From: Boseongicola sp.
GTDB taxonomy: Bacteria > Pseudomonadota > Alphaproteobacteria > Rhodobacterales > Rhodobacteraceae
NCBI GenBank assembly: GCA_028824715.1
Contig: JAPPCV010000052.1
Location: forward strand, 23,286-87,285
Length of the DNA stretch: 64,000 nt
Direction: 5' to 3'
Shown piece after piece: positions 48,095 to 60,430 of the stretch (positions within the stretch are counted from its first letter, which is position 1; every line of letters starts with the position of its first letter). Both the position numbers and the translations under genes were made by a program. Under the pieces are notes generated by a model that worked only from the letters and a program-made list of their open reading frames with translations, did not search any database and was not told the DNA's origin.

Positions 48095-48990
48095 TGCATC
48101 CAGCACCGTCCATCATCCTGTTCACGACGCTGTCAGGCCTTGGCTTCGGCATGCTGGCGTTTCTCGGGCTCGATGCCACGCCTCCATTGGGCTGGTCCGC
48201 GCTTGCCTTTCTTTTCGTCGCCTATTCACTTGCTGTCAGCGGTCTCCTCGCGTCGACATTTCATCTGGGCCATCCCGAACGCGCACTCAAGGCGTTCACG
48301 CAATGGCGATCATCCTGGCTGAGCCGCGAGGCCTGGGTGTCGCTGCTCGCATTGACCGCGATGGTGCCATATGGGTTCGGACTCGTCTTTCTGGACCAGG
48401 CCTGGCGCGTGCCGGGCGTCGCGGGCGGCGTTCTTTCCCTCGCAACCGTTTATGCGACGTCCATGATCTATCTCCAGATGCGGACGGTGCCTCGCTGGAA
48501 CCATTGGTCGCCGCCAGCGCTTTTCCTTGGATTCGCGCTGGCAGGAGGAGCGCTCATGACGGGCCGCGTGTCCGTGGCGCTGTGGGCCCTGCCGCTATTG
48601 GCCGTCGTCCAGGTCGTCGCATGGATCGATCAGGAACGGCGGGAGAGGGCCACCGACACCGACTTGGCGACGGCGACGGGTCTTGGTGATGTCGGAAGGG
48701 TTCGGGCGTTCGAGTCGCCCCACACGGGAGCGAGCTACCTGACCAGTGAAATGGTGTATCAGGTCGGACGCAAGCACGCGTTGGTCCTGAAGGTCATTTC
48801 GGTGCTGCTCTTCGCCGTGATTCCGGTTGTCCTGCTGCTCATGCCGCTCACGCATTTTCTTGTGGTGCCTGCAGCGGCAAGCCATCTTCTGGGTGCCTTG
48901 ATCCAGAGATGGCTGTTCTTTGCGGAGGCGCGCCACGTGGTGGCTCAATACTACGGACGCTGGGACATGACGGGCATGCGTGGGGGGTGA
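48094..48990 (+). CDS. soeC: DmsC/SoeC-like membrane anchor subunit
   Basis: Eight-TM DmsC pattern (PSIILFTTLSGLGFGMLAFLGL, STFHLGHPERALKAFTQWRSSWLSREAW). Confidence 0.87.
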   Translation: MHPAPSIILFTTLSGLGFGMLAFLGLDATPPLGWSALAFLFVAYSLAVSGLLASTFHLGHPERALKAFTQWRSSWLSREAWVSLLALTAMVPYGFGLVFLDQAWRVPGVAGGVLSLATVYATSMIYLQMRTVPRWNHWSPPALFLGFALAGGALMTGRVSVALWALPLLAVVQVVAWIDQERRERATDTDLATATGLGDVGRVRAFESPHTGASYLTSEMVYQVGRKHALVLKVISVLLFAVIPVVLLLMPLTHFLVVPAAASHLLGALIQRWLFFAEARHVVAQYYGRWDMTGMRGG

Positions 48991-49012
48991 CGATTCGCCC
49001 GTTGAATTTTTT
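48985..49012 (+). terminator. Probable Rho-independent terminator after soeC
   Basis: Stem GGGTGA/TCGCCC (one G-U), loop CGAT, followed by GTTGAATTTTTT; overlaps the soeC stop codon. Confidence 0.5.
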
Positions 49013-49086
49013 CTGCACCTGCATAATGTGCCCGCGAAATCGCGGGTGATGCAGTTGCCCGCAGGCAAATCAGGAGGAATTCAACA

Positions 49087-50262
49087 ATGACCAATGTCGT
49101 CATCGCATCTGCGGCCCGTACTCCGGTCGGCAGCTTCAACGGCAGTTTCGCCGACACGCCGGCCCACGACCTGGGAACCGCGGTTCTTGAAGAGCTCGTG
49201 TCGCGCGCCGGCGTCGAAAAGGACGAGGTGTCCGAAACCATCCTGGGTCAGGTGCTGAATGCAGGGCAGGGCCAGAACCCGGCCCGACAGGCACACGTGA
49301 ATGCCGGCCTTCCGGTCGAGAGCGCGGCGTGGGGAATCAACCAGCTCTGCGGCTCCGGCCTGCGTGCCGTGGCGATCGGGGCGCAGCACATTCAGCTGGG
49401 CGATGCCGGGATCGTGGCTGCGGGCGGACAGGAGAACATGTCGATCAGCCCACATGCGCAGGCCCTTCGTGCGGGCAAGAAAATGGGAGACGTCAAGCTT
49501 GTGGACACGATGCTCAACGATGGCCTCCTGGATGCGTTCCATGGCTATCACATGGGACAGACGGCCGAGAACGTTGCGGAAAAATGGCAGATCAGCCGCG
49601 ACCAGCAGGATGAATTTGCTGTTGCGAGCCAGAACAAGGCCGAGGCCGCGCAGAAGGCGGGCAAGTTTGACGACGAAATCGTCCCGTTCACGGTCAAGAC
49701 CCGGAAGGGCGACATCGTGGTCGACAACGACGAATATGTCCGTCACGGGGCGACGATAGAGAACATGCAGAAGCTCAGACCGGCCTTCAACAAGGAAGGG
49801 TCGGTGACGGCTGGCAACGCCTCAGGCATCAATGACGGCGCCGCCGGCGTTCTTCTCATGAGCGCGGACGAGGCCGAACGGCGCGGCATCGAGCCATTGG
49901 CCCGCATCGTGTCCTACGCAACGGCCGGACTGGATCCCTCGATCATGGGTGTCGGACCGATCTACGCAAGCCGCAAGGCGCTCGAAAAGGCGGGGTGGAA
50001 GATTGACGACCTGGACCTGATCGAAGCGAACGAGGCATTCGCTGCGCAGGCCTGCGCCGTCAACAAGGACATGGGCTGGGATCCGGACATCGTGAACGTC
50101 AACGGCGGCGCGATCGCCATTGGCCATCCGATCGGCGCTTCCGGCGCACGGGTCCTGAACACGCTGCTCTTCGAGATGAGGCGCCGTGACGTGAAGAAGG
50201 GCCTTGCCACGCTTTGCATCGGCGGCGGGATGGGCGTCGCGCTCTGCGTCGAGCGGCCGTGA
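49087..50262 (+). CDS. phaA: Acetyl-CoA C-acetyltransferase
   Basis: Thiolase motifs ([48 protein letters not shown]); followed by phaB. Confidence 0.95.
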   Translation: MTNVVIASAARTPVGSFNGSFADTPAHDLGTAVLEELVSRAGVEKDEVSETILGQVLNAGQGQNPARQAHVNAGLPVESAAWGINQLCGSGLRAVAIGAQHIQLGDAGIVAAGGQENMSISPHAQALRAGKKMGDVKLVDTMLNDGLLDAFHGYHMGQTAENVAEKWQISRDQQDEFAVASQNKAEAAQKAGKFDDEIVPFTVKTRKGDIVVDNDEYVRHGATIENMQKLRPAFNKEGSVTAGNASGINDGAAGVLLMSADEAERRGIEPLARIVSYATAGLDPSIMGVGPIYASRKALEKAGWKIDDLDLIEANEAFAAQACAVNKDMGWDPDIVNVNGGAIAIGHPIGASGARVLNTLLFEMRRRDVKKGLATLCIGGGMGVALCVERP

Positions 50263-50382
50263 AGACGTGACCGAGGTCGAGGCCAGGGACGGAATTCGGT
50301 CTACGCCCTCGGAACGCCCGGAATTCGAACTTGAAGGTGCCGGACGGCGCCTTGGCATTGCCAGAACATGTTGGAGGTAGAG

Positions 50383-51105
50383 ATGGCACGCATAGCACTT
50401 GTGACCGGCGGGAGCCGGGGAATCGGCGAAGCGATTTCGAAGGCATTGAAGGCGGACGGGTACGAGGTCGCCGCGACCTACGCCGGAAACGAAGAAAAGG
50501 CGGCGGCGTTCACGTCCGAGACCGGCATCAAGACGTACAAATGGAACGTCGCGGACTACGAGGCATCTGCCGCCGGAATCGCCAGCGTGGAAGGCGACAT
50601 CGGACCGATCGACACGGTTGTGGCCAATGCCGGCATCACCCGGGACGCGCCTTTCCACAGGATGACGCCTGAGCAATGGAACGAGGTCGTCGCCACCAAT
50701 CTGACCGGCGTGTTCAACACGGTGCATCCGGTCTGGCCTGGCATGCGGGAGCGGAAGTTTGGCCGCGTGATCGTCATCAGTTCGGTCAACGGGCAGAAAG
50801 GGCAGTTCGGGCAGGTGAACTACGCTGCAACCAAGGCGGGCGACCTGGGATTCGTGAAGTCGCTGGCGCAGGAAGGCGCGCGCGCGGGGATCACCGCGAA
50901 CGCCATCTGCCCCGGCTACATCGCGACCGAGATGGTGATGGCGATAGACGAGAGCATTCGTGAGAAGATCATCGCGGGCATTCCAGCCGGACGCCTTGGC
51001 GAGCCGGACGAGATCGCGCGTTGCGTGGCGTTCCTGGCGTCGGAGGGTGCCGGTTTCATCAACGGCTCGACCCTTTCCGCCAACGGCGCGCAATTCTTCG
51101 TGTAA
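50383..51105 (+). CDS. phaB: Acetoacetyl-CoA reductase
   Basis: SDR motifs TGGSRGIGEAI, NAGITRD, YAATKAGDLGF; downstream of phaA. Confidence 0.94.
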   Translation: MARIALVTGGSRGIGEAISKALKADGYEVAATYAGNEEKAAAFTSETGIKTYKWNVADYEASAAGIASVEGDIGPIDTVVANAGITRDAPFHRMTPEQWNEVVATNLTGVFNTVHPVWPGMRERKFGRVIVISSVNGQKGQFGQVNYAATKAGDLGFVKSLAQEGARAGITANAICPGYIATEMVMAIDESIREKIIAGIPAGRLGEPDEIARCVAFLASEGAGFINGSTLSANGAQFFV

Positions 51106-51362
51106 TGCAGGACGTGGCCGCGCCGGGGGATGCCCTGGGTTTCACGCGCTCCCGGCCAAGCCCTTGTGCGTCGTCGCGACGGATGGACCAGACGTCCGAA
51201 TTGCAAGATCGCATGCAATTCCTTGAGGGGCGCATAATGCCGTTCGGCATCATGTCCAGATCACATCCTGCCTTCTTGGCCTGGTCGGCCAAAAGGCAGA
51301 CGGGACAGGTCGGCTATTGTGAGGGCTGGCAGGTCGCTCCGGGTTCCGGAGCACGCCGTCCT

Positions 51363-51533
51363 CTAGGTCTGATGACTGAGCCGCTCGATTTCCTCTTTGA
51401 TCTTCAGCTTTTGCTTCTTGAGCGCGGTGATCGCCAGGTCGTCGAACGACGGGCTGCGTTGCGCCGTCTCGACTTCGATTGAGAGATCCTGGTGTTTTTT
51501 GCGGAGTTCCTGAAGATGCGAACTCAAATTCAT
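51363..51533 (-). CDS. YdcH/DUF465-family protein
   Basis: MNLSSHLQELRKKHQDLSIEVETAQRSPSFDDLAITALKKQKLKIKEEIERLSHQT. Confidence 0.9.
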   Translation of the reverse strand: MNLSSHLQELRKKHQDLSIEVETAQRSPSFDDLAITALKKQKLKIKEEIERLSHQT

Positions 51534-51825
51534 TTGCTTCTCCTTCCTTTTTGGTGATGCCAGTCGAGCACGAATTGCGATTCGTGTCACGCCATGATGG
51601 CCAAAAATGTGTCGAATCCAGGGCGGAATCTGGCCCAGGGTTGCGTCCGACCGGACTCGATCCGGGCACCTGACCGCCTTGGCGGCTTTCACTGCCGTGC
51701 CTGTGCCCTTTTGGTCTCGGTTGACGGGCAGCCCGGACGCGGGTTGGCGCCTGAATTCCATTCGACGAAATTCCTGCCGTCGCCGCTTGGGCAATGTTCT
51801 CAAGGGGACTGTCCTCGTTGCGCGA

Positions 51826-52578
51826 TCATCCATCGAGGGCGAGCGCGGCGGCGTCGCGAAGGATTGCGCTTGCAGCCTCGGTGTAATCGTCACCGTCCGA
51901 AAGATGACGGTCGCTTCCATGCAGGATTATCGGCGGAAGCAGGCGAAACGCGCCCTTCGAGCCTTTCCGGCCCTGCAGGATGAAGAGCTTCGCCGGGCGG
52001 GAGCGTCTGGGCTGCATTGGAAGGATGCGCACGTTTCCCAGACGTGTGCCGACCTCCGCAAGCATGCGCGGCAAGTGTTCGATCCGCTGGATGAACGTCA
52101 GGGTGCCGCCCGGCCTTGCTCGGCGCAATCCCGAGGCAATCCAGGCTGCCGTTCCCGTCTCCCCGCTTCGGCTGGCTTCGCGCTCCGGTTCCGGGGAAGC
52201 GCTTCCGGTCCTGCGGTCGAAGTACGGCGGATTGAACATCACGTGGTCGAAGCGCCGAGAGGTGACGCTCTTGGGCAGGCACGCGATGTCGGCCTCGACG
52301 ATCGTGCCGGCCAGGTGGTTGAGACTGAGGTTTTCACGGGCCAGGCCGACATGGCCCGGGTTGCGGTCGATGCCGGTCACGGCCAGACCAGGCACGCGCA
52401 CCATCAGGCAGAGCAGTGCGGTTCCGGCACCCGTGCCGAGCTCAAGAACCGAGTCGCCGGGTGATGCGGGCACGGACGCCGCGAGAAAGACCGGGTCGGA
52501 CCCGGCACGATATCCCGTCGCGGGCTGGCGAATTCTCAGACGCGCCCCAAGGAAGGCGTCCGCGACAATTTTACTCAT
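51826..52578 (-). CDS. tRNA1(Val) adenine-N6 methyltransferase-like (TrmN6 family)
   Basis: VLELGTGAGTALLCLM and FNPPYF motifs. Confidence 0.87.
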   Translation of the reverse strand: MSKIVADAFLGARLRIRQPATGYRAGSDPVFLAASVPASPGDSVLELGTGAGTALLCLMVRVPGLAVTGIDRNPGHVGLARENLSLNHLAGTIVEADIACLPKSVTSRRFDHVMFNPPYFDRRTGSASPEPEREASRSGETGTAAWIASGLRRARPGGTLTFIQRIEHLPRMLAEVGTRLGNVRILPMQPRRSRPAKLFILQGRKGSKGAFRLLPPIILHGSDRHLSDGDDYTEAASAILRDAAALALDG

Positions 52579-52790
52579 GGAACGACGGGCAGGTCGTTGT
52601 CCTTCAAGATCCTGCTGGCAATGAAGTAATCCTTGTTTTGAACCATCAGGCGACGTGGCAGGACTCCGATCGAGCCTTCCAGTACACTCATGTGGACGTC
52701 CATCTGAAAGCAGTCTATATCCTCGCCCTCAAGGAGGGCCGTCGCGAAAGCGATCAACGTGGGGTCGTTCGTGCGCATGAGCTCTCTCAT
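52575..52790 (-). CDS. DUF2007-family small protein
   Basis: MRELMRTNDPTLIAFATALLEGEDIDCFQMDVHMSVLEGSIGVLPRRLMV. Confidence 0.87.
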   Translation of the reverse strand: MRELMRTNDPTLIAFATALLEGEDIDCFQMDVHMSVLEGSIGVLPRRLMVQNKDYFIASRILKDNDLPVVP

Positions 52791-52844
52791 GAAATGAATA
52801 AATGGCAGACCCAGTTGTTTGTCGACCCCTCTGACGGGTGTGTG

Positions 52845-53849
52845 ATGAGTCTGGATACCTACGTCTCGGCAAAGCCGTACCATCTGCTTGCGGAAGCGCT
52901 GCAAGATGACCTTGCCGCAATGGACCGGTTGATCCAGGAGCGGATGCAATCGAGGAATGCACCGCTCATACCGGAGATTACTGCGCATCTTGTGGAAGCG
53001 GGCGGCAAGCGCGTGCGCCCGATGTTGACCCTCGCGGTCGCAAGGCTCTTTGGCTATCGGGGCGATGACCATCACCGATTGGCCGCGACGGTGGAGTTCA
53101 TTCACACGGCGACACTTCTCCACGACGATGTTGTGGACGAAGGCCTGCAGCGGCGCGGACGCCCGTCTGCAAACCTGCTTTGGGACAACAAGTCTTCGGT
53201 TCTTGTCGGCGACTACCTGTTCGCGCGATCATTCCAATTGATGGTCGAGACCGGTTCCTTGCCGGTGCTTGGCGTTCTTTCCCAGGCTGCCGCAATTCTT
53301 GCCGAGAGCGAGGTCCTTCAGCTGTCGGCGGCGGCCAGCCTGGAGACATCAGAAGAGATGCACCTGAGCATCCTTCGCGGGAAGACGGCGGCGCTCTTTG
53401 CCGCCGCCGCGGAAGTGGGCGGCATTGTTGCAGGCGCGAACGAACGACAGGTGGAAGCCCTTCGGGAGTTCGGTGACGCATTTGGCATCGCGTTCCAGAT
53501 TGCTGATGACATGCTTGACTACTTTGGCGATGCGGAAACCACCGGAAAGGAACCGGGCAACGACTTCCGCGAGCGGAAGTTGACCCTGCCGGCGATCAAG
53601 GCGGTCGCAAATGCCAGCGCAGAGGAGCGCGCCTTCTGGCAACGCACGATCGAGAGGGGAGAGCAGGAGGACGGCGACCTGGAACGGGCGCTGGAACTGA
53701 TCGCCGTGCACGGTGCGGCGGCCGCAGCGCGGGAACAGGCGCTTGAATGGTCGGCAAGAGCGAAGGGAGCCTTGGAACTCCTGCCCGACCACGAGTTGCG
53801 CGACATGCTGCATGACCTCACGGAATACGTCGTCGTGCGTCTCGTCTGA
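52845..53849 (+). CDS. Polyprenyl diphosphate synthase (IspB-like)
   Basis: GGKRVRPMLTLAVARLFG, DDVVDEGLQRRGRPSAN (DDxxD), QIADDMLDYFGD. Confidence 0.94.
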   Translation: MSLDTYVSAKPYHLLAEALQDDLAAMDRLIQERMQSRNAPLIPEITAHLVEAGGKRVRPMLTLAVARLFGYRGDDHHRLAATVEFIHTATLLHDDVVDEGLQRRGRPSANLLWDNKSSVLVGDYLFARSFQLMVETGSLPVLGVLSQAAAILAESEVLQLSAAASLETSEEMHLSILRGKTAALFAAAAEVGGIVAGANERQVEALREFGDAFGIAFQIADDMLDYFGDAETTGKEPGNDFRERKLTLPAIKAVANASAEERAFWQRTIERGEQEDGDLERALELIAVHGAAAAAREQALEWSARAKGALELLPDHELRDMLHDLTEYVVVRLV

Positions 53850-53870
53850 AGGACCGGACGCCCCGGGCCC

Positions 53871-54746
53871 TCAGTCTGCGCGGACGCGTGGCGAGGCCAG
53901 TTCGGACTGATCGCCGAGCTGTCCGGACGCGAGCCACCATTCGGGACGGAGTGCCGCAATCCTGACTTCCGCCTCGCGGGCAAGCCGCTCATCATCAAAG
54001 AGCCCGAAGCACGTCGCGCCCGATCCTGACACGCGGGCCAGTCCGCATCCCGGGCTCGCGCGGAGCAGTGCGAGCACGTCGGCAATTGCCGGCGCCTCAT
54101 CCAGGGCCGCCGGTTCCAGGTCGTTGCGCTGTTCCGACAGCCAACTGATGACACCCGGCACGTCCCGGGCCGGTGGCAGGTCGCCGGGCATTTGCCTGTT
54201 GTCCCTTCGCGCCAGTCTGGCGAAGACCTTGGCAGTCGATACGGGAGTTCGCGGGTTGACCAGAACGGCAGGAAGCGGCGGCAGGTCGACGAACGTGATC
54301 TTCTCGCCAATTCCGCCTACGCGGCAGGGCCTGCACGCAAGACACATTGGAACGTCTGCGCCAAGCGCGAGGGCGCCCCGTGCCAAGGCAGGCAGGTCTT
54401 CGTGGTGTGCCGCAAGCCCCCTGAGCACCGCAGCCGCATCCGCGGATCCTCCTCCGACACCCGCTGCCACGGGCAGGAGCTTTTCGAGCATCACGGATGA
54501 ACCCTTGTCGCCCTGCACAAGGGCAGCCGCCTTCAACGCAAGGTTTTGCATCCCGGCAGGAACCGTCGACGCTTCCGTTCCCGTCACCGCCAGTTCCAGC
54601 GCGGGTCCGCTCTTGATGACCAGGCGGTCGTGGACCGGGGCGAACGAAACCAGCGAATCGATCTGGTGATAGCCGTCCTTCCGCTGTCCGGTCACGTGGA
54701 GCGTAAGGTTGACCTTGGCCGGGGCAGCGACTTCAACCGCCGTCAT
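53871..54746 (-). CDS. ispE: 4-(cytidine 5'-diphospho)-2-C-methyl-D-erythritol kinase
   Basis: APAKVNLTLHVTGQRKDGYHQIDSLV and LLPVAAGVGGGSADAAAVLRGL. Confidence 0.96.
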   Translation of the reverse strand: MTAVEVAAPAKVNLTLHVTGQRKDGYHQIDSLVSFAPVHDRLVIKSGPALELAVTGTEASTVPAGMQNLALKAAALVQGDKGSSVMLEKLLPVAAGVGGGSADAAAVLRGLAAHHEDLPALARGALALGADVPMCLACRPCRVGGIGEKITFVDLPPLPAVLVNPRTPVSTAKVFARLARRDNRQMPGDLPPARDVPGVISWLSEQRNDLEPAALDEAPAIADVLALLRASPGCGLARVSGSGATCFGLFDDERLAREAEVRIAALRPEWWLASGQLGDQSELASPRVRAD

Positions 54747-56454
54747 TCGCCACGTTCAGCGGAGGGGCGCCTTCTTCAGCCAGGACGGCGTCGAGGCCGA
54801 CTTCAAGCTTGCGGCGGATGCGGTCCGGATCGACGTCGCCCTGGTCCGTCTTGTCGGTTATGAACGACAGGGCTCGATGCCACTGAAACTCGGCTTCGCG
54901 ATGACGTCCGACAGCCCAGTACACGTCGCCGAGATGATCATTGACGATAGGATCGGTTGGCAAGCGCTCGGCCGCCTCTTCCATGTGCGGGACTGCCTCT
55001 GCGTATCGGCCAAGGCGATAGAGGCCCCAGCCAAGCGAGTCGATGATATGCCCGGCATCCGGGCGCTGCTCGATCGCCCGTTCTATCAGGGCAAGCGCCT
55101 CCTCAAGGTCTGTCTGCAGTTCCAGAAGCGAATAGCCCAAGTAGTTCAGGACTGTCGGCTGGTCCGGCTTGAGTTCGAGCGCCTTTCGAAAGTCCGCTTC
55201 GGCCAGGTCCCATTGGCCGGTACGCTCATGTGCAATGCCCCTGGTGAAATAGATGATCCAGTGTTGCTCCATCGCCTCGCTGATCATCGAAAGGGCGTTG
55301 TCGTAGGGTGCCTTTGCCTCCTCGTACATCTCGAGCTCGCGGAACAGGTCGGCGAGCGCGACATGGACCTGCAACAGGTGGCCGTGGCTCTCGGCGAGTT
55401 GTTGCAGCACCTCGATGGCAGCACCCTCTTGCCCTGACTGGCGAAGCGCTTCGGCCCGTCCCATCTCGGCGTCGTGGAACTTCGGGTGGTCTCGCGGGAC
55501 CTTGTCATAGACCTCGGTGGCGAGATCGTGCTGGTCCAGCTGCTCCAGCAGTTCCGCTGTCAGCAGCAAGGCGTCTATGTGGTCGGGGCGCAGCGTCGCG
55601 GCCATCCTTGCGAAGAGGAGGGTGTAGCTCCGCTGCGGCTCCTGGCGCAGGGCGCTGGCAATGGAATGGTAGACCTCCGCCAGCCCGTCCCTTGCGTCTC
55701 GAACAGAGTTGAACGGAATCGTCTCGCCCGCTTCGAGACGGGCTCGCAACGCCTCAAGGGAGGGATCGACCAGCGAAGAATTCTGGCTTTTCGCGATCAG
55801 GTCCAGCGCATCGTCGTTCCGCTCAAGCTGGCTGAGAACTTCTGCGTAGGCAACGACTCCACGCCGAGGAAGGCGAAGCACCATGCCGGCGTCGCCCGAG
55901 AGAATGTGCGCCGACCCCTCGAAGTCGCCGGCCGAAGCGAGGGCGAGCGCCTTGTGGTAGAATCCGAAGATGCGCGTGGATTCGTTCTCTGACTCCGCCA
56001 CCGCGTCAAAGGCTTCAAGCGCTTCCGCCATGCGGCCTGCGCCAAAGTTTGCCCACGGCCTGGACAGGTTGTCAAACAGCGGCCCCACAGAGCGACCGTC
56101 GTCCAGTGCACTGAGAAGGCCTGCCCAATCCTCGCTTTGCGCGGCCTTTCCGAGAAGGACCAGGCTTGCAATCTGGCTGCTTTCGCCGGCGGCGACAATG
56201 CGCTCCAGCACCTGCGCGGCATTCTCGAGATCGCCAAGGCTCAGGAACGCGGCGCCCGTGCTTTCGAGAAGCGCAAGATTGGCCGGGTCGCTGGCCAAGG
56301 CTTCGGAGAAGTGCTCCACGGCCGCGCCGTAGTCGTTTGCTTTGAAGGCTGACCGGCCGGCAAGGTAGCTTCCTGCATCGGCAGCCACGTCGGCAGTTGC
56401 GGGCCAGGTGCCGACAGACACGAGAAGGAACGGGGTCAAGAAGGCGAGACGCAT
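54733..56454 (-). CDS. Tetratricopeptide-repeat protein, exported
   Basis: Signal peptide and multiple TPR units (DYGAAVEHFSEALASDPANLALLES, LAEADFRKALELKPDQPTVLNYLGYSLLE, VNDHLGDVYWAVGRHREAEFQWHRAL). Confidence 0.9.
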   Translation of the reverse strand: MRLAFLTPFLLVSVGTWPATADVAADAGSYLAGRSAFKANDYGAAVEHFSEALASDPANLALLESTGAAFLSLGDLENAAQVLERIVAAGESSQIASLVLLGKAAQSEDWAGLLSALDDGRSVGPLFDNLSRPWANFGAGRMAEALEAFDAVAESENESTRIFGFYHKALALASAGDFEGSAHILSGDAGMVLRLPRRGVVAYAEVLSQLERNDDALDLIAKSQNSSLVDPSLEALRARLEAGETIPFNSVRDARDGLAEVYHSIASALRQEPQRSYTLLFARMAATLRPDHIDALLLTAELLEQLDQHDLATEVYDKVPRDHPKFHDAEMGRAEALRQSGQEGAAIEVLQQLAESHGHLLQVHVALADLFRELEMYEEAKAPYDNALSMISEAMEQHWIIYFTRGIAHERTGQWDLAEADFRKALELKPDQPTVLNYLGYSLLELQTDLEEALALIERAIEQRPDAGHIIDSLGWGLYRLGRYAEAVPHMEEAAERLPTDPIVNDHLGDVYWAVGRHREAEFQWHRALSFITDKTDQGDVDPDRIRRKLEVGLDAVLAEEGAPPLNVANDGG

Positions 56455-56603
56455 TGCTGATTCCTGAATTTGCGTTCTTGAACCTAAGGTGAGGCAGGCG
56501 CCTCCGCAATCCCGTGCCTCATCGACGGCGGGAAGACCGGCATGTCCTGCGGCTGGTCAGGCACGTTGACTTCCGTGTGCACCGTTTCGCAGGCCCTCTC
56601 CCG

Positions 56604-58286
<1,683 letters not shown>

Positions 58287-58410
58287 GCCTATTGATCCCT
58301 CGCCTCGTGGTCAATCGGGTGCTCCGGTTCAGCCCTTGCGAGGACATCCGCTCGACCCGGGGTCGCCGGTTTGCTAGAACGGGTCGGCGAAACAAGCTAA
58401 CGTGGGCGCC

Positions 58411-58881
58411 ATGGACAAGATACCGCTGACCCGCACGGGACACGTCGCGCTGAACGACGAATTGAAGCGGCTGAAGAGCGTCGAACGCCCGAAAATCATC
58501 CGCGCGATCGCGGAAGCGCGCGAACACGGCGACTTGAGCGAAAACGCGGAATACCATGCAGCGCGCGAGCGGCAGAGCTTCATCGAGGGCAGGGTGAAGG
58601 AGCTTGAAGCGGTCTTGTCGCTGGCAGACGTGATCGATCCGGCCTCGCTCTCGGGCTCGGTGAAGTTCGGGGCAACCGTGATGCTGTTCGACGAGGCCTC
58701 TGAGGAGGAAAGATCCTACCAGATCGTCGGCGAGCCGGAGGCCGATATCGAAAGCGGCCGCCTCAATCTCAGGTCGCCGCTTGCACGCGCCCTGATTGGC
58801 AAGGACGAGGGCGAAAGCGTCGAAGTGAACACGCCGGGCGGCAAGAAGAGCTACGAAATCCTCAAGATCGAATTCGTCTGA
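58411..58881 (+). CDS. greA: Transcription elongation factor GreA
   Basis: [61 protein letters not shown]. Confidence 0.96.
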   Translation: MDKIPLTRTGHVALNDELKRLKSVERPKIIRAIAEAREHGDLSENAEYHAARERQSFIEGRVKELEAVLSLADVIDPASLSGSVKFGATVMLFDEASEEERSYQIVGEPEADIESGRLNLRSPLARALIGKDEGESVEVNTPGGKKSYEILKIEFV

Positions 58882-58885
58882 GCCA

Positions 58886-59881
58886 ATGCCTGAGGCGCCC
58901 ATTAAATCCGCGAATGTCCACGAACGCCATTCAGGCATCTTGCCTGAACCCTGGCTCGGCATTGAGAACATGATGGCGATTCTGGCCACGGTCCTTTGGG
59001 TCGTGCTATGTGCGGTCCTGTTCTGGTCCTCGGAATCTCTCGCAAGCGTCTTCCAGGTTCCGCTCCTCCATGTCGTTCTTGCAGTGGTTGCAGGGTTGCC
59101 GGCAGCAATGATCTGGATCATCGCGTTCACAGTGAGGAATGCGCGCATCTCGCGCGGGCAGAACGAGCGGCTCATTCATGCCGTGAGGTCAATGCGCGAG
59201 GCCCAGGCCAGCCTGTCCAGGAGAGAGGAGCCGGCTGATCCCGGCATCCAGCGGAAGGTCGGCGAACTCGCCGACGGTCAGGAGCGTCTCGAGGCAACCC
59301 TGGCGTGGATTCTCGATGCGGAAGGCATGACGAAATCGGAAGCGGTGAAGCCCACGATTTTCCGGCGGCAGGAGCCGGAACATGCGATGCTCGAGCAGGA
59401 AGAGGGCAAGCCCCTGACTGTCGCGGAGCTCATTCAGGCCATGAATTTTCCCGACACTGCCGAGGACATGAGGGGGATGGCCGCTTACCGGCGGGGCCTC
59501 AGGGACCAGACAATTGGCGGCTTGATCCGCGCCAGCGAAGACATCCTGACGCTGTTCAGCCGCGATGCCTTGTACATGGATGACCTGACCGCGGGTCGCA
59601 CGCGGCCGGAGACGTGGCGCAAATACGCCAAGGGCGGGCGCGGGAACGAGATAGCCGAGCTTGGCGGGGATCTTGATCGCGAATGCCTGGAGCTTGTTGG
59701 CGGGCGAATGAAACAGGATTCCATATTCCGAGACGCCGCGGAACACTTTCTGCGCAACTTCGACAAGACGTTTTCCGAGATGTGCGACCATCTTTCCGAC
59801 AAGGAAATCGTGGCGCTGGCGGACACGAGAACGGCGCGGGCGTTCAGGCTTCTGGGCAAGATCGAGGGCCTATTCGACTAG
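58886..59881 (+). CDS. Hypothetical membrane protein
   Basis: Two N-terminal TM helices (MMAILATVLWVVLCAVLFW, VVLAVVAGLPAAMIWIIAF), long cytosolic helical region; follows greA by 4 nt. Confidence 0.85.
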   Translation: MPEAPIKSANVHERHSGILPEPWLGIENMMAILATVLWVVLCAVLFWSSESLASVFQVPLLHVVLAVVAGLPAAMIWIIAFTVRNARISRGQNERLIHAVRSMREAQASLSRREEPADPGIQRKVGELADGQERLEATLAWILDAEGMTKSEAVKPTIFRRQEPEHAMLEQEEGKPLTVAELIQAMNFPDTAEDMRGMAAYRRGLRDQTIGGLIRASEDILTLFSRDALYMDDLTAGRTRPETWRKYAKGGRGNEIAELGGDLDRECLELVGGRMKQDSIFRDAAEHFLRNFDKTFSEMCDHLSDKEIVALADTRTARAFRLLGKIEGLFD

Positions 59882-59909
59882 GCCGGGTGCTCAGGCTCGC
59901 CGATTTGCG

Positions 59910-60383
59910 TCAACCGTGCTCCTTGAGCAGTCTCCGCTTCCGGCGGTTCCAGTCGCGCCTGGCTTCGGTTTCGCGCTTGTCGTGCTGCTTCTTGCCCCGG
60001 CCCAGTCCGAGCTTGATCTTCGCGATGCCCTTGTGATTGAAGTACATGACTAGGGGAACGAGAGTCATGCCCTTGCGCTGGGTTGCGTTCCAGAGATCGG
60101 ACAGTTCCTTTCTTGAAACAAGGAGCTTTCGCCTGCGGCGGTCCTCATGGCCAAACATGGCCTGCTCGTACGGCGCGATGTACGCATTGACCAGCCAGAG
60201 CTCCCCGTTCTCGACCGCAGCGTAGCTCTCGGCGATGTTCGACTGTCCTGTGCGAAGCGACTTGACCTCGGATCCCATGAGCAGGATGCCGCATTCGATG
60301 TCGCTCTCGATCGCGTAGTCACGGCGCGCGCGGCGGTTCTCCGCGATCACCTTGTAGTTCGGGTTTTCCGTTGGCTTTGCCAT
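59910..60383 (-). CDS. smpB: SsrA-binding protein SmpB
   Basis: [58 protein letters not shown]. Confidence 0.96.
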   Translation of the reverse strand: MAKPTENPNYKVIAENRRARRDYAIESDIECGILLMGSEVKSLRTGQSNIAESYAAVENGELWLVNAYIAPYEQAMFGHEDRRRRKLLVSRKELSDLWNATQRKGMTLVPLVMYFNHKGIAKIKLGLGRGKKQHDKRETEARRDWNRRKRRLLKEHG

Positions 60384-60430
60384 GGCCGGACCGGGATAGT
60401 GGGTCCGGTCGGCCCTGTCCAGAAACCGCG

